Source: CAWFPR01 sp963817635
GTDB taxonomy: Bacteria; Acidobacteriota; Vicinamibacteria; Vicinamibacterales; 2-12-FULL-66-21
Length of the DNA stretch: 64,000 bases
Direction of reading: 5' to 3'
Assembly (NCBI GenBank): GCA_963817635.1
Contig: CAWFPR010000026.1
Location: forward strand, 124,001 to 188,000
Made by a program: the position numbers and the translations under genes. The notes under the pieces are model-generated. The model was not told the origin of the DNA. It saw nothing but the letters and a program-made list of their open reading frames with translations, and did not search any database. Of the stretch, positions 28,837 to 38,975 are shown one piece after another. Position 1 is the stretch's first letter. Every line of letters starts with the position of its first letter.

Positions 28837-31710
28837 TTAGAAGTTCACGCGCATCCCGATGCGCGCGATCCGCGGGTTCATGATCTCGAGGACCTTGTCG
28901 AACCCGGTGACTCCCGTCGCGTTGTAGTTGTACTGACGGCCCAGCACCGTGCCCGAGTTGAACAGGTTGAACACGTCCAGGTCGATGTTCAGGCCCACCC
29001 GATTGAACTTGAACGCCTTCCCCAGACGGGCATCGAGCGAGGTCACGGCCGGCAGCCGGTTCTTGTCGATGTCGGACCAGAGTCCGATCGACTTGCGGTT
29101 GGTGAAGTAATCGCCCGTCGCCACGCTTCCGGCGTACCACGCCTGGCCGAAGCCCTGGCGCGTCACCATGTTTGCGCCCAGGTCGATGCCCCACGGTCCC
29201 TGGTACAGGCCGTTGGCAATGAACTGGTACCGGGGCAGCAACTGATAGATGCCGCTCTTGCCGGAGCCCCCTGAGGACACGACGACCAGGCTGCCGTTCT
29301 CGTAATTCGCCGTGATGCCCGGCGTCGGGTCCTGGATCGAGGTGCTCGGATTGTCCCAATACTGGCGATGGTCGTTGGTCGAGAAACCCACACGCGCCAT
29401 CCACCTGTTCGACAACCGCTTGGTGGCCTGGACCTCGACCCCCCAGTATCGCTGGTGATAGCCGTCGCGCCCCGTGTACTCCGAGCCGCCATCGAGCGCA
29501 GCCGGGTCCAGGCCGGACGGGTCAACCGTGTAGTAGGGCACCGACACGTTGGAGCCGTCGGGCAGCGGTCCCGCGGTGAAGACTCCTGCCTGCGTGTAGT
29601 CAGTGGCCCGCACGCCAATACGCGGCGACCAGTTGAAGTCCACGAACTTGCGGTACGTGAACGACGCGCTCACGCCGAAGTTCGCGAAGAGCTCCCGATC
29701 GATGCCCGCGATGAACTCGTGCGTCTTCGGCACGTGGTAGTTGCCCACCTGGTTGATGCTCTTCGAGACGTCGCTCGGGTTGTTGATATTGAATCCGCTC
29801 CAGCCGACCACGCCCGACGTGACCTCGTTGGGCTGGGCGATCTTGTCGCCGTTCAGATCGACGGCGTTGAACTCGATGTAACGGTATTGCACGACGCCCA
29901 GCAGGCCAGACGAGCCGTTGCCGAGCTGGGAGGAGAACATCGAGTAGCTGCCGCGCACCTGCGTCTTTCTCGCCTCGTCCAGCGCGTACGTGATGCCGAT
30001 GCGCGGAGAGACCGACTTCCAGACGATGGCGTTCTTGAGCGGGGGCCCCTCGATCGCGGGCAACCACTGCTCGAACCCCGGCACCGCCGGTTCGCTCGAC
30101 TGGAGCACGCTGTCGGTCTGGTGGTCGTAGCGCAGTCCCGCGGTGATCGTCGCCCGATTCAGCGAGATCGTGTCCCCAATCCACGCGGAGTTGTAGAACG
30201 CGCGGTTCGACGACATCCACGGGCTCACCACATCGAAGAACAAATTGGGGTACCCGTCGAAGTACGTCACGATGCTGTTGCCCTGCTTGGTCGACACCTG
30301 CGAGGTCGATGTCACCGTGGTGCGGCGCCACGAGTAGCCAAACTTGATTTCGTGCTTGCCACGGAAGTAGCTGCCTTCACCCATCACGGTCTGCTGCGGC
30401 CGATCGCTCTTGTAGTTCCAGTACGAGCCGTGCCACACGCGGCCGTCGTCGCGATACACGTCCTTGTCCATACCGCCCTGAGGCTCGAACCCGAAGCCCG
30501 TCGGGAAGTGCGAACCCCGTGCCGTCAGGAACAGGTTGTTCCCCACGACGAAGTTCACCTCTCCCTTATAGAAGTCGGACGGCCCGGACTGGTTCCAGGT
30601 CGTCTCGGGCGGCCGCGTCGCGCTGGCGTTGCGCCCGAACTTCAGCTTGTCGCCGAAGAAGTACGTGAAGCTGCCCCGTATGGCCGATGACGCCTGCCCC
30701 TGGATCTTCAGGGCGCGGTTCTTGAGGATCGTGTTGTCGGGCGTCTGCCGGATCGTCAGGATGCGCACGTCGGTCTTGCCCATCGATCCCCAGGCCCACA
30801 GCCGATCCTTGATGATCGGGCCGCCGAGTTCGAAACCGTAGTCGGCGTACTTGGCCGTCCGGTTGCCCTTCCCGTTCGGGCTTCCCAGGTTCGTGGCCAG
30901 CTCGGTCGACATGTTGTTCGATTGCATGCCCTTGTCTTCGTAGTAGATGCGCGACGAGCCACGCCACTGGTTCGTCCCGGACTTGAGGACGAAGTTGAGG
31001 CCCACGCCGCCCGTCGCCATCGACATGTCCGACCCGCCGGTGGTGACCGCCATTTCCTGGAACATGTCGAAGTCGTAGTAGGTCGGCGTCGCGCCCGTGG
31101 CCGCCATGTCGGTAATGGGGATGCCGTCCATGTTCCACGTCGCGTCGCCGCCCGAGGCGCCCTTCGCCTGGTAGCCCGACTGCTGCCCGGACTCCGAACC
31201 GCCCACGTTCACGCGGTCGGTGATGATGCCCGGCACCGTCTGCATGACCACCCAGGGGTCGCGCGCCGACGGGATGTTCTGCAGCTCCTCCAGCGTCACG
31301 TTGGTGCCCGTTCCGGTCTTCTTCGCGTCGATGACCGGCGACTCCGCGGTGACCTGCACCTGCGCCTGCACGCTGCCGATACGCAGCGGCGCGCGAAGCT
31401 GCACGTTGCCGCCCGCCGGGACGACGACGCTGTTGTTCGCGTAGTCGCTGAACCCGGTCAGGACCGCCTTGACCTTGTAGGTGCCCGGGGCGAGATTCAG
31501 AAAGCGAGCCACACCGTTGGCGTCGCTCACCGCAGTCATGGTCTGAGGGCCTCCGAGGTCAAGGGTGGCGCCAGGCAGCACAGCACCGGTCGAGTCCACC
31601 ACGGTGACCTCGATGCGGCCGGTAAACTGCTGAGCCGCTGCCGGAACCGCCACGGCCACTGCAAGCAGCACGGCCATGACTGTCCACATCCGATCGCTCA
31701 TTTGTCTCAT
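28837..31710 (-). CDS. TonB-dependent receptor with carboxypeptidase-like regulatory domain
   Basis: 957 residues. I start at the ATG 31710 because AGGAGGG lies 6 bases upstream and the signal peptide follows directly (MWTVMAVLLAVAVAVPAAAQQ). An N-terminal CarboxypepD_reg domain (VTVVDSTGAVLPGATL, LAPGTYKVKAVLTGF) is followed by a plug (LEELQNIPSARDPW, NMDGIPITDMAATG) and a long barrel. The barrel ends IARIGMRVNF with a C-terminal Phe. This is the Oar/acidobacterial TBDR type, which imports or binds large substrates, probably oligosaccharides or peptides. It stands alone, divergent from the sulfatase operon. Confidence 0.93.
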   Translation of the reverse strand: MRQMSDRMWTVMAVLLAVAVAVPAAAQQFTGRIEVTVVDSTGAVLPGATLDLGGPQTMTAVSDANGVARFLNLAPGTYKVKAVLTGFSDYANNSVVVPAGGNVQLRAPLRIGSVQAQVQVTAESPVIDAKKTGTGTNVTLEELQNIPSARDPWVVMQTVPGIITDRVNVGGSESGQQSGYQAKGASGGDATWNMDGIPITDMAATGATPTYYDFDMFQEMAVTTGGSDMSMATGGVGLNFVLKSGTNQWRGSSRIYYEDKGMQSNNMSTELATNLGSPNGKGNRTAKYADYGFELGGPIIKDRLWAWGSMGKTDVRILTIRQTPDNTILKNRALKIQGQASSAIRGSFTYFFGDKLKFGRNASATRPPETTWNQSGPSDFYKGEVNFVVGNNLFLTARGSHFPTGFGFEPQGGMDKDVYRDDGRVWHGSYWNYKSDRPQQTVMGEGSYFRGKHEIKFGYSWRRTTVTSTSQVSTKQGNSIVTYFDGYPNLFFDVVSPWMSSNRAFYNSAWIGDTISLNRATITAGLRYDHQTDSVLQSSEPAVPGFEQWLPAIEGPPLKNAIVWKSVSPRIGITYALDEARKTQVRGSYSMFSSQLGNGSSGLLGVVQYRYIEFNAVDLNGDKIAQPNEVTSGVVGWSGFNINNPSDVSKSINQVGNYHVPKTHEFIAGIDRELFANFGVSASFTYRKFVDFNWSPRIGVRATDYTQAGVFTAGPLPDGSNVSVPYYTVDPSGLDPAALDGGSEYTGRDGYHQRYWGVEVQATKRLSNRWMARVGFSTNDHRQYWDNPSTSIQDPTPGITANYENGSLVVVSSGGSGKSGIYQLLPRYQFIANGLYQGPWGIDLGANMVTRQGFGQAWYAGSVATGDYFTNRKSIGLWSDIDKNRLPAVTSLDARLGKAFKFNRVGLNIDLDVFNLFNSGTVLGRQYNYNATGVTGFDKVLEIMNPRIARIGMRVNF

Positions 31711-31786
31711 CCATCTCCCTCCTAGAAGCGTGACCCAGGGGCGGGCGCCTCCTCGTACGACCGCTCTGTCCGGAAACGGGCAGCCT

Positions 31787-31810
31787 GGGACGAAACGTGG
31801 GACGAAACGT
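31787..31810. repeat. Tandem duplication of GGGACGAAACGT
   Basis: Two exact 12-bp copies back to back in the divergent region between the TonB receptor and the sulfatase operon. It could be a duplicated regulator site; the copies start 77 bp upstream of the receptor start codon. Confidence 0.5.
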
Positions 31811-31938
31811 AACATACGGGGGGGTAGTATGCAGGAATATCGTGATGAATGGAAGATTCCCGGGGATTTACAGATTTGCCACCCTGGCGGGGGGTCCAGG
31901 TTGGCCGTACGCTAAGATTTCGGCCAGGTTCCCAGCAC

Positions 31939-34197
31939 GTGCCCAAGCGCAAGCTCTCCCTCAAGGCTGCCGCCCCCGGGCCCGCCACGACGTCCCCGGG
32001 CGGGCGAACACGCGTGCGGCTGGCGGTTGGCGCCAGCCTGGTCGGACTGGCCGCCCTTGCCGGAGGCTGGTTCCTCACTCGCGGTACGGCCCCGGCCGGC
32101 GGCCCCATCATTCTGATCTCGATCGACACGCTGCGCGCCGACCATCTTCCGATCTACGGATACGGCAAGGTCGAGACGCCGGGCATCGACCAGCTGGCGC
32201 GTGACGGGATCGTGTTCGACAGCGCCTGGGCTCACTCGCCACAGACGCTGCCGTCGCACACCTCGATACTCACCGGCCGGCTGCCCTTCGAGCACGGCGT
32301 GCGCGACAACATGGGCTTCTCGGTGAAGGACGGCGAGCAGACCCTCGCCCGTCTCCTGCGCGGGCGCGGCTACGCGACTGGCGGATTCGTCTCGGCCTAC
32401 GTCCTTCGTCACGAAACCGGCATTTCGCAGGGCTTCGATGTCTACGACGACCGCCTGCCACCCACCTCTCCGGAGAAGGCGACCGGTGAAGTCCAGCGGG
32501 ACGGCGCTGACACGCTCGCGGCAGCCGAAACGTGGCTCGACGGTCTCAAGGCGGACCGGTTCTTTCTGTTCCTGCACCTGTACGAGCCGCACTCCCCGTA
32601 CACGCCTCCGGCGCGCTTCGCCCGCTACGATCCGTACGACGGTGAGATCGCCTACGCGGACGAGCTGATCGGACGCCTCGTAGCTTCCCTGAAGCGTCGG
32701 GGCCTCTACGACGCGGCGGCCATCGTGCTGCTGTCGGACCACGGCGAGGGCCTGGGCGATCATGGCGAGATGGAACACGGCATCTTCGTGTACAGCGAGA
32801 CCATCAAGGTCCCGCTCGTGATGAAACTGCCGCGCGGGAGGCAGGCGGGACGCCGGGTCCCGGACCCGGTTCAGCATATCGACCTCCTCCCGACACTGCT
32901 GTCGATGACGGGCTCGCCAGCCGCGGAGGGTCTTCGCGGCCGTTCGCTGGTGCCGGCATTCGATGGCCAGCCCCTGCCCGAACAGGGCCTCTACGCGGAG
33001 GGGTTGTATTCGCGCTTTCACTTCGGCTGGAGCGAACTCTACGCCCTGACCGATGCGCGCTACCGTTTCATTCGCGCGCCGCGCGACGAGTTGTACGACA
33101 GACAGCAGGACCCCGGCGAACGCGACAATCTCGCCGGGTCGCGCGAGACCACGAGGATTGCGATGCGGCAGGCGCTCGACCGCCTGATTGCGGGACAGAA
33201 AATCGATGCGCCGGCGCAGGTCTCAGCCGAGGATCGGGACGCCCTCGCGGCTCTCGGTTACGTCGGCATGCGGGCGACCGTTCCTGACGCGCCTGGTCCC
33301 GATACCCTGCCGGATCCCAAGGACAAGATCCAGGTGCTTGCCGACTACCGCCACGGGCTGGATCTCGTGCGCGACGGCCGGGCCCGCGAGGCCATCGGCG
33401 TCTTCGAGCGCATGGTCGCCGACAATCCCGGTATGGCGGACGTCTGGAACGAGATCGCCGGCCTGCTCGTCCGGCAGGGGCGGCTCGAGGACGCGCTCGT
33501 CGCCTACAAGCGAATTGTCGAAACCGCCCCCCACGATCCGGCCGCCATCGTCAGTGTGGCGCAGGTGCTCGTGGAACTCGGCAGGCTGGACGAAGCCAGG
33601 GCGCAGGCGGAACAGGCCGTGAAGATGCTGCCGCAAAACGAAGGGCGCTGGCGCGCAACAGCGTACAAGATGTTGATGCAGGTCGCCCTCGCCCGAGGTG
33701 ATGCCGCCACCGCGCGCGCGGAGGCCGCGCGGGCAGAGCACGCCGACCCGTCGTTCCCGCTGACGGACACCTGCGAGGGGCTGATTCGCTACAACGCGGG
33801 AGAGTATCAGGCGGCGCTGCCCTACTTCGAGGCCGCGCTCCGTAAGAGCGCCGACCGCACGTTCCAGGTGCCGGATCTGCGCTACTACCTCGGCGACACA
33901 CTCGGCCGGCTCGACCGGCTGGCTGAAGCAGAGCGGATGTTCCACGAGGAGATCGTGCTGTTTCCCGGCAGCCTCCGCGCGATGTCCGGCCTGGCCATGG
34001 TTCAGCGCACGGAGGGGCGGATCGAGGAGTCGAACCGCACCGTGGAGATGATGCTGAAGCGATCCCCGACGCCGCAGGCGTACGAGCGGGCGGAAAAGCT
34101 CTGGACGATGTTCGGCGAGACCGAGCGGGCGGCGGCGGCCCGGGCGTCCCTTCGTGAGGCGCGAGCCGCGTCAGGCTCCCGCCCTCCGCGCAACTGA
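31939..34197 (+). CDS. Sulfatase-fold (alkaline phosphatase superfamily) protein with C-terminal TPRs
   Basis: 752 residues from a GTG that sits closest to the basic N-terminus (PKRKLSLK). An N-terminal membrane anchor (VGASLVGLAALAGGWFL) is followed by the sulfatase fold: metal site ISIDTLRADHLP, nucleophile region TLPSHTSILTG, and LLSDHGEGLGDHGEMEHG. At the place where sulfatases have the Cys/Ser that becomes formylglycine, this protein has Thr (T-L-P-S-H). It is therefore probably not a classical FGly sulfatase. From about residue 460 there are at least five TPR-like repeats (GRLEDALVAYKRIVETAPHD and so on). First gene of a five-gene operon. Confidence 0.85.
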   Translation: MPKRKLSLKAAAPGPATTSPGGRTRVRLAVGASLVGLAALAGGWFLTRGTAPAGGPIILISIDTLRADHLPIYGYGKVETPGIDQLARDGIVFDSAWAHSPQTLPSHTSILTGRLPFEHGVRDNMGFSVKDGEQTLARLLRGRGYATGGFVSAYVLRHETGISQGFDVYDDRLPPTSPEKATGEVQRDGADTLAAAETWLDGLKADRFFLFLHLYEPHSPYTPPARFARYDPYDGEIAYADELIGRLVASLKRRGLYDAAAIVLLSDHGEGLGDHGEMEHGIFVYSETIKVPLVMKLPRGRQAGRRVPDPVQHIDLLPTLLSMTGSPAAEGLRGRSLVPAFDGQPLPEQGLYAEGLYSRFHFGWSELYALTDARYRFIRAPRDELYDRQQDPGERDNLAGSRETTRIAMRQALDRLIAGQKIDAPAQVSAEDRDALAALGYVGMRATVPDAPGPDTLPDPKDKIQVLADYRHGLDLVRDGRAREAIGVFERMVADNPGMADVWNEIAGLLVRQGRLEDALVAYKRIVETAPHDPAAIVSVAQVLVELGRLDEARAQAEQAVKMLPQNEGRWRATAYKMLMQVALARGDAATARAEAARAEHADPSFPLTDTCEGLIRYNAGEYQAALPYFEAALRKSADRTFQVPDLRYYLGDTLGRLDRLAEAERMFHEEIVLFPGSLRAMSGLAMVQRTEGRIEESNRTVEMMLKRSPTPQAYERAEKLWTMFGETERAAAARASLREARAASGSRPPRN

Positions 34198-34212
34198 GGC
34201 GCGCCGAGAACC

Positions 34213-36345
34213 ATGGCCAGGAAACCACGAATGACCCGTTGGCGACAGGCCCTGTGGATGGCCGGGGGCGTCGTCGTGCTCGCGGTAGGAACCGGCTGGT
34301 GCGTCTGGCCCCGCGAGGCGGCGCTCCGCGTCGTCCATTCCGCGGATCAGAACGTACTGTTCGTCACCATCGATACGCTCCGGGCCGACGCGCTCGGCTC
34401 CTATGGGGGACGCGCGGCCACGCCGAATCTCGATCGCCTGGCGGCCGATGGCATCCGTTACGACTTCGCCCACGCGCAGTCGGTCGTCACGCTGCCGTCG
34501 CACGTCAGCATCCTGACGGGCCTGTACCCGTTCCAGCATGGGGTGCGCGACAACAGCGGCTTTCGCGTGCCCCCTGGAACTGAAACGCTCGCCACTCGAC
34601 TTCGGGCGCAGGGCTTTGCCACCGGGGCTTTCATCGGGGCGTTCCCGCTCGATTCGCAGTTCGGACTCGACGCCGGTTTCGACGTGTACGACGACCGCCT
34701 GGACGATGTCGCCAGCCCGTCCGACTTCGCCTTCAGCGAGCGCCGGGCCGACGAGGTCGTGACCGCGGCGTTGCGGTGGCTCACGCCGCAACGCAACAAG
34801 TGGTTCGCGTGGGTACACGTGTACGATCCGCACGCGCCGCTGCGGCCACCCGGGCGCTTCGCGTCGGAATACGCCGACGATCTTTACGCAGGAGAGGTGG
34901 CGTTCACCGATTCGGCGCTGGGGCCGTTGTTCGATCACGTGCGTGGACTGTCCGATCGGCCCACGCTGGTCGTGGTGACGGGCGACCACGGCGAAGGACG
35001 GGGCGATCACGGCGAACCGACGCATGGCGTGTTCGCCTACGAGTCGACACTCCGCGTGCCACTCATTGTCGCGCAGTACATGAAAGGGACGCCAACCGCT
35101 GGCGGCACCGCCGGGCGTGTGTCGTCCCTCGCCGCGCAGCACGTAGACCTGGCGCCGACGGTCTTCGACGCCCTCGGACTCACCTGGCCGGGCGAGCTGC
35201 CGGGGCGTTCACTCTTCCGCCAGACACGCCGGAGCGCGAGTCTCCGCGCATCGTATTTCGAGGCGCTCGCCCCGTCGCTGAACCGCGGGTGGGCTCCGTT
35301 GTACGGCGTGCTGGTCGATCGCGAGAAGTTCATCGACCTGCCCATCCCGGAGCTCTACGATCTCGAGCGCGATCCGGGGGAAACATCGAACCGGATCGAC
35401 GCGGCGCCTGAACGCCGTCGAGCGCTCGCGGCCCGGCTGAAGGAGTTCGGCCCCCTCGCGCCCGGGGAGCGCCGGGCCGAGGACACGGAGACGGCGGCGC
35501 GTCTCCGGTCGCTCGGGTATACGTCGGGCTCCGCCGCGCCGCGCCGGGCCTACTCTGAAGACGACGACCCGAAGCGTCTGATTGGCCTCGACAGGGACAT
35601 GCAGCGAGCCATCGAACTCTTCGAAGCCCGGCGACTGTCCGAGGCTGCCGCCATCTACCGGGACATCATCGCCCGCAGGCCAGACATGGCGCTCGCGTAC
35701 CAGCACCTGGCCTTCATCGAATGGGAGGCGGGACAGCCCGAGCAGGCCATCGCGACACTGACGGCGGCGCAGAAACGGGCTGGCGCGGATGTCGAAACCG
35801 AGACCCTGCTCGGGATGTACCTGTCGGAGACGGGCCGGCTCGACGAGGCCCTGCCCATCCTGGAGCACGCGGCCGCGGCGCCTGGCGCGGGCGTGGACGC
35901 CCTGAACGCTCTCGGCATCGTGTATGCGCGGACTCATCAGGACGCGAGGGCGCTCCAGGCGTTTGGTAAGATACTGACGATCGATCCGCGGAACGCCATG
36001 GCGATGCAGAACGTCGGATCCGTTCACCTTGCGGCCGGTCACCTCGATGCGGCCCAGGCGGCTTTCAAGCGGGCACTCGAGATCAATCCTTCGTGGGCCG
36101 CGGCCTATACGGGTCTCGGGGCCGTTCTCATCCAACGGGGCGAACGCGACGCCGCGATCGCAGCGTGGACCAGGGCCGTGACGCTGAACCCGTCCGAATT
36201 CGACGCCCTGTTCGACCTGGCGACAGAGCTCATCAACGCGAAACGGTTCGACGAAGCCCGCCCGTACGTGGAGCGGTTCGTCAGCACGGCACCGCCGGCC
36301 GCTTACGGCGCGGACATCGCGCGCCTACGCGCCTGGCTCAGGTAG
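34213..36345 (+). CDS. Second sulfatase-fold/TPR protein
   Basis: 710 residues, 15 bp after its paralogue. It has an N-terminal anchor (GGVVVLAVGTGWCVW), metal site VTIDTLRADALGSYGG, nucleophile region TLPSHVSILTG (again Thr, not Cys, at the formylglycine position) and VTGDHGEGRGDHGEPTHG. The C-terminal ~250 residues hold about six TPRs (ARRLSEAAAIYRDIIARRPDM, GHLDAAQAAFKRALEINPSW, GERDAAIAAWTRAVTLNPSE). Tandem duplication of the first gene is obvious from the shared order of motifs, although the sequences have diverged. Probably an envelope protein acting on phosphate or sulfate esters or serving as a scaffold. Confidence 0.87.
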   Translation: MARKPRMTRWRQALWMAGGVVVLAVGTGWCVWPREAALRVVHSADQNVLFVTIDTLRADALGSYGGRAATPNLDRLAADGIRYDFAHAQSVVTLPSHVSILTGLYPFQHGVRDNSGFRVPPGTETLATRLRAQGFATGAFIGAFPLDSQFGLDAGFDVYDDRLDDVASPSDFAFSERRADEVVTAALRWLTPQRNKWFAWVHVYDPHAPLRPPGRFASEYADDLYAGEVAFTDSALGPLFDHVRGLSDRPTLVVVTGDHGEGRGDHGEPTHGVFAYESTLRVPLIVAQYMKGTPTAGGTAGRVSSLAAQHVDLAPTVFDALGLTWPGELPGRSLFRQTRRSASLRASYFEALAPSLNRGWAPLYGVLVDREKFIDLPIPELYDLERDPGETSNRIDAAPERRRALAARLKEFGPLAPGERRAEDTETAARLRSLGYTSGSAAPRRAYSEDDDPKRLIGLDRDMQRAIELFEARRLSEAAAIYRDIIARRPDMALAYQHLAFIEWEAGQPEQAIATLTAAQKRAGADVETETLLGMYLSETGRLDEALPILEHAAAAPGAGVDALNALGIVYARTHQDARALQAFGKILTIDPRNAMAMQNVGSVHLAAGHLDAAQAAFKRALEINPSWAAAYTGLGAVLIQRGERDAAIAAWTRAVTLNPSEFDALFDLATELINAKRFDEARPYVERFVSTAPPAAYGADIARLRAWLR

Positions 36346-36359
36346 GAAGGACGCCACAC

Positions 36360-38948
36360 ATGCGACGCATCGGGTTCGCCGTGGGACTTGCCTGCTGCGC
36401 GGCGGCGGCTGTGTCGGCACAGGATCCAACGCCACAACCGCAGACGCAGGCTGCACCGCTGTTCCGCTCGGGTGTCGAGATCGTCCGTCTCGACGCCAGG
36501 GTGACCGACGCGGACGGGAACCCGATCCCCGACATCCGCGCCGACGAGGTCCGGGTGCTGGAGGGTGACGAGGAGCGTCCAGTCGTGCTCTTCCAGCATG
36601 TCGTGCAACCCGTGGGGAGCTACGCGGACATCGCCCAGCGCACGATCGCCTCGGAAGTCTCGACGAACCAGGGCGCGCCCCGCGGCAGCGTCTACGTGCT
36701 GGTGTTCGACGAGGCCCACATCACCGCCGGCAACGAGCAGCGCGCGCGCCGGGCTGCCGAGCAGTTCCTCCGAACCCGGGTGAAGCCAGGCGACCGCGTC
36801 GCGCTCTACGCCGTGCCGGGGCCGGGACCGCAGATCGAGTTCACGGCCGATGTGGCGCGCGCCGCGCGGGAGCTCGCCGCCGTCCGCGGCACGCGCCAGG
36901 AGGAGATGACGGGGGCTCTCGGCTCGATGCGCGTCTACGACGCATACGAGGTCACACGGGGCAACCAGGATGTCGTCACGCGATACGCCAACCGCGTGGC
37001 CGACAATCCTGCCACGGCCGACCTCCCCGTGACGGTCAATCGGGCGACGCAGCGGATCGAACAGGAAGATCCGTCCGTGACGCGACGCCTGGTCCAGGAG
37101 GACGCGCGCACGATCGTCGGCCGGGCCGACACGGACGCGCGCAGGTTCCTGCAGGATCTTGCGGAACTCGTGGGCACGTTGCGGGAGGTCGATGGCCGCA
37201 AGTCTGTCATCCTCTTCTCCGAGGGTTTCGAGATCGACAACGTCAGACAGGAGCTCGAGCACGTCGCGGCGGCCGCCGCCCAGTCGTACTGTCTCGTGTA
37301 CGCGCTCGACCTCAACGCGCGCGGTGTCGATCTCAGCCAGGCCACGCCGCGGGAGTCGGCGCTCGGCAGCGAAATTCTGAGCCGTGTGGAATCGCTCGGC
37401 AGCCTGGTCGGCGAGACGGACGGCGAGTTGTTCACCGACGCCGGACCGCGCGCGGAGTTCGTGCTGAACCGCATTGCCGCCGCGTCCCAGGACTACTACC
37501 TGGTGGGCTTCGAGCCGAGCGCCGCCGCGATCCAGAACCGAGATCAGTATCGCCGCGTCCGCGTCGTGACCACGCGCCCGGGCGCGCGGGTGAGCGCGCG
37601 AACGGGATATGCGGTCGGACCTCAGATCAGCGCGGGCGACCGCCGCCGGAGCGTCGAAGGAGCCCTCCGCGCGCCGTTCTCGCAGCAGGGGCTGCGTGTC
37701 GAGTACACGACGTACGTGCTGGGAGGGACGGCGCCCGGTCTTCAGCGCGTCATCCTCAGCCTCGCGGCCGAACTGCCGGTGGCGCGTGCCGGCGCGCCAG
37801 GGGCCGACGTGATCTTCTCGGTCCGCGACGTGAGCGACGGCCGCCTGGCCGCGAGCGGCGGCGACACGCTCGCCCTGCCGGTCGCCGGCAGCCCCGGCAG
37901 CACCACCGGCACGGGGTACTACCGCGTGCAGTTCGAGCTTCGGCCGGGCATCTATCTGATGCGGGCTGTCGTGCGCGAGCCTGGCGGCCTGCTCGGCAGC
38001 GCCGACCGGCGCTTCCAGGTCCGCGCGCTTGGCGGCCCGAGTGTCGCGGCAAGCGACCTGGTCCTCGGCTCGGCCGACACGGCGGGATTGCCCGTTCGCG
38101 CGACCGCCTATGGATCCGACGCGTTGACCGGCGTGCTGGAGCTGTACGCCAGGACCGCCGCGCAGCTCGACGCGGCGTCGGTCGATACCGAGCTGGTACC
38201 TTTTGGCGCGACAGCGGCGGTTCGTCGGGTCCGTGCGGACCTGCTCGACGTGCGCGCCGGCGAGACCGGCTTCACGCGCGGCGCACGCATCGAGTTGCCG
38301 CTGGAAGGGATCGCGCCGGGTGAATATGTGGTGCGGGCCGTGGTCCGAACGGGATCCGACACGGCCGCGGAGGTGCTGCGCGACGTCCAGATCGTCAGGG
38401 GCACGGCTCCGCTGCCGCCGGCCGCCGATGCCCCTTCTGCGCCCGATCCCGCGCGCTTGCTCGAGGGCGACGTGGTGCAGCGATGGATCGCCACGTTGCG
38501 GCAGCGCGCCGCCGGCACGCCGCTGCAGGTCGCGTCGGCCGCGGCCGCGCGGTCCGACTGGCCGGCCGTCGCGCGTGCGCTCGAGAAGACGGAATCGATG
38601 CCCGAGGCCCAGGCGTTCCTGGGGCTTTCCCGGTTCGGCCAGCGCGATTTCCGCGGAGCCGCCACCGCGTTGAAGGCCTACGCGTCCGTGCATCCCGATG
38701 ATGCGAATGCCGCGTTCGCGCTGGGGTGGGCGCACGCCGCAGCCGGGGACGATCGAGCCGCCGTCGGCGCGTTCCGCAGCGCGATCATGGCCGATCGGAC
38801 GCTCGTGCCGGCATATCTGGCCGCCATCGATACGTACGTCAGGATGAACGAGCCGGCGCTGGCCCTGCAGGTCGCCCGGTCGGGCGTCACCGCATTGCCC
38901 GAATCGCTCGAACTTCGTGACAGGCTCCTCCGATTGGAGCGCAGGTAG
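36360..38948 (+). CDS. VWFA-related secreted protein with C-terminal TPR-like region
   Basis: 862 residues, 14 bp after the sulfatase gene, with GGAAGG before the ATG. After a signal peptide comes the VWFA-related acidobacterial domain: IVRLDARVTDADGNPIPDI, VYVLVFDEAHITAG, DGRKSVILFSEGFEI and QDYYLVGFEPS. A beta-rich middle section is followed by a helical C-terminus with TPR-like pairs (FGQRDFRGAATALKAYASVHPDD). This domain family (TIGR03436-type) is greatly expanded in Acidobacteria; its role is unknown. It may bind metal ions and partner proteins outside the cell. Intact. Confidence 0.85.
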   Translation: MRRIGFAVGLACCAAAAVSAQDPTPQPQTQAAPLFRSGVEIVRLDARVTDADGNPIPDIRADEVRVLEGDEERPVVLFQHVVQPVGSYADIAQRTIASEVSTNQGAPRGSVYVLVFDEAHITAGNEQRARRAAEQFLRTRVKPGDRVALYAVPGPGPQIEFTADVARAARELAAVRGTRQEEMTGALGSMRVYDAYEVTRGNQDVVTRYANRVADNPATADLPVTVNRATQRIEQEDPSVTRRLVQEDARTIVGRADTDARRFLQDLAELVGTLREVDGRKSVILFSEGFEIDNVRQELEHVAAAAAQSYCLVYALDLNARGVDLSQATPRESALGSEILSRVESLGSLVGETDGELFTDAGPRAEFVLNRIAAASQDYYLVGFEPSAAAIQNRDQYRRVRVVTTRPGARVSARTGYAVGPQISAGDRRRSVEGALRAPFSQQGLRVEYTTYVLGGTAPGLQRVILSLAAELPVARAGAPGADVIFSVRDVSDGRLAASGGDTLALPVAGSPGSTTGTGYYRVQFELRPGIYLMRAVVREPGGLLGSADRRFQVRALGGPSVAASDLVLGSADTAGLPVRATAYGSDALTGVLELYARTAAQLDAASVDTELVPFGATAAVRRVRADLLDVRAGETGFTRGARIELPLEGIAPGEYVVRAVVRTGSDTAAEVLRDVQIVRGTAPLPPAADAPSAPDPARLLEGDVVQRWIATLRQRAAGTPLQVASAAAARSDWPAVARALEKTESMPEAQAFLGLSRFGQRDFRGAATALKAYASVHPDDANAAFALGWAHAAAGDDRAAVGAFRSAIMADRTLVPAYLAAIDTYVRMNEPALALQVARSGVTALPESLELRDRLLRLERR

Positions 38949-38975
38949 CCGCGCACAGCGCGCTGGAGGGAAATC

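Noticed and set aside
36303..38735. 810-codon minus-strand frame opposite the VWFA gene
   Set aside because: Long antisense frames are common in GC-rich DNA. It lacks family motifs, while the plus strand has a signal peptide and VWFA motifs.
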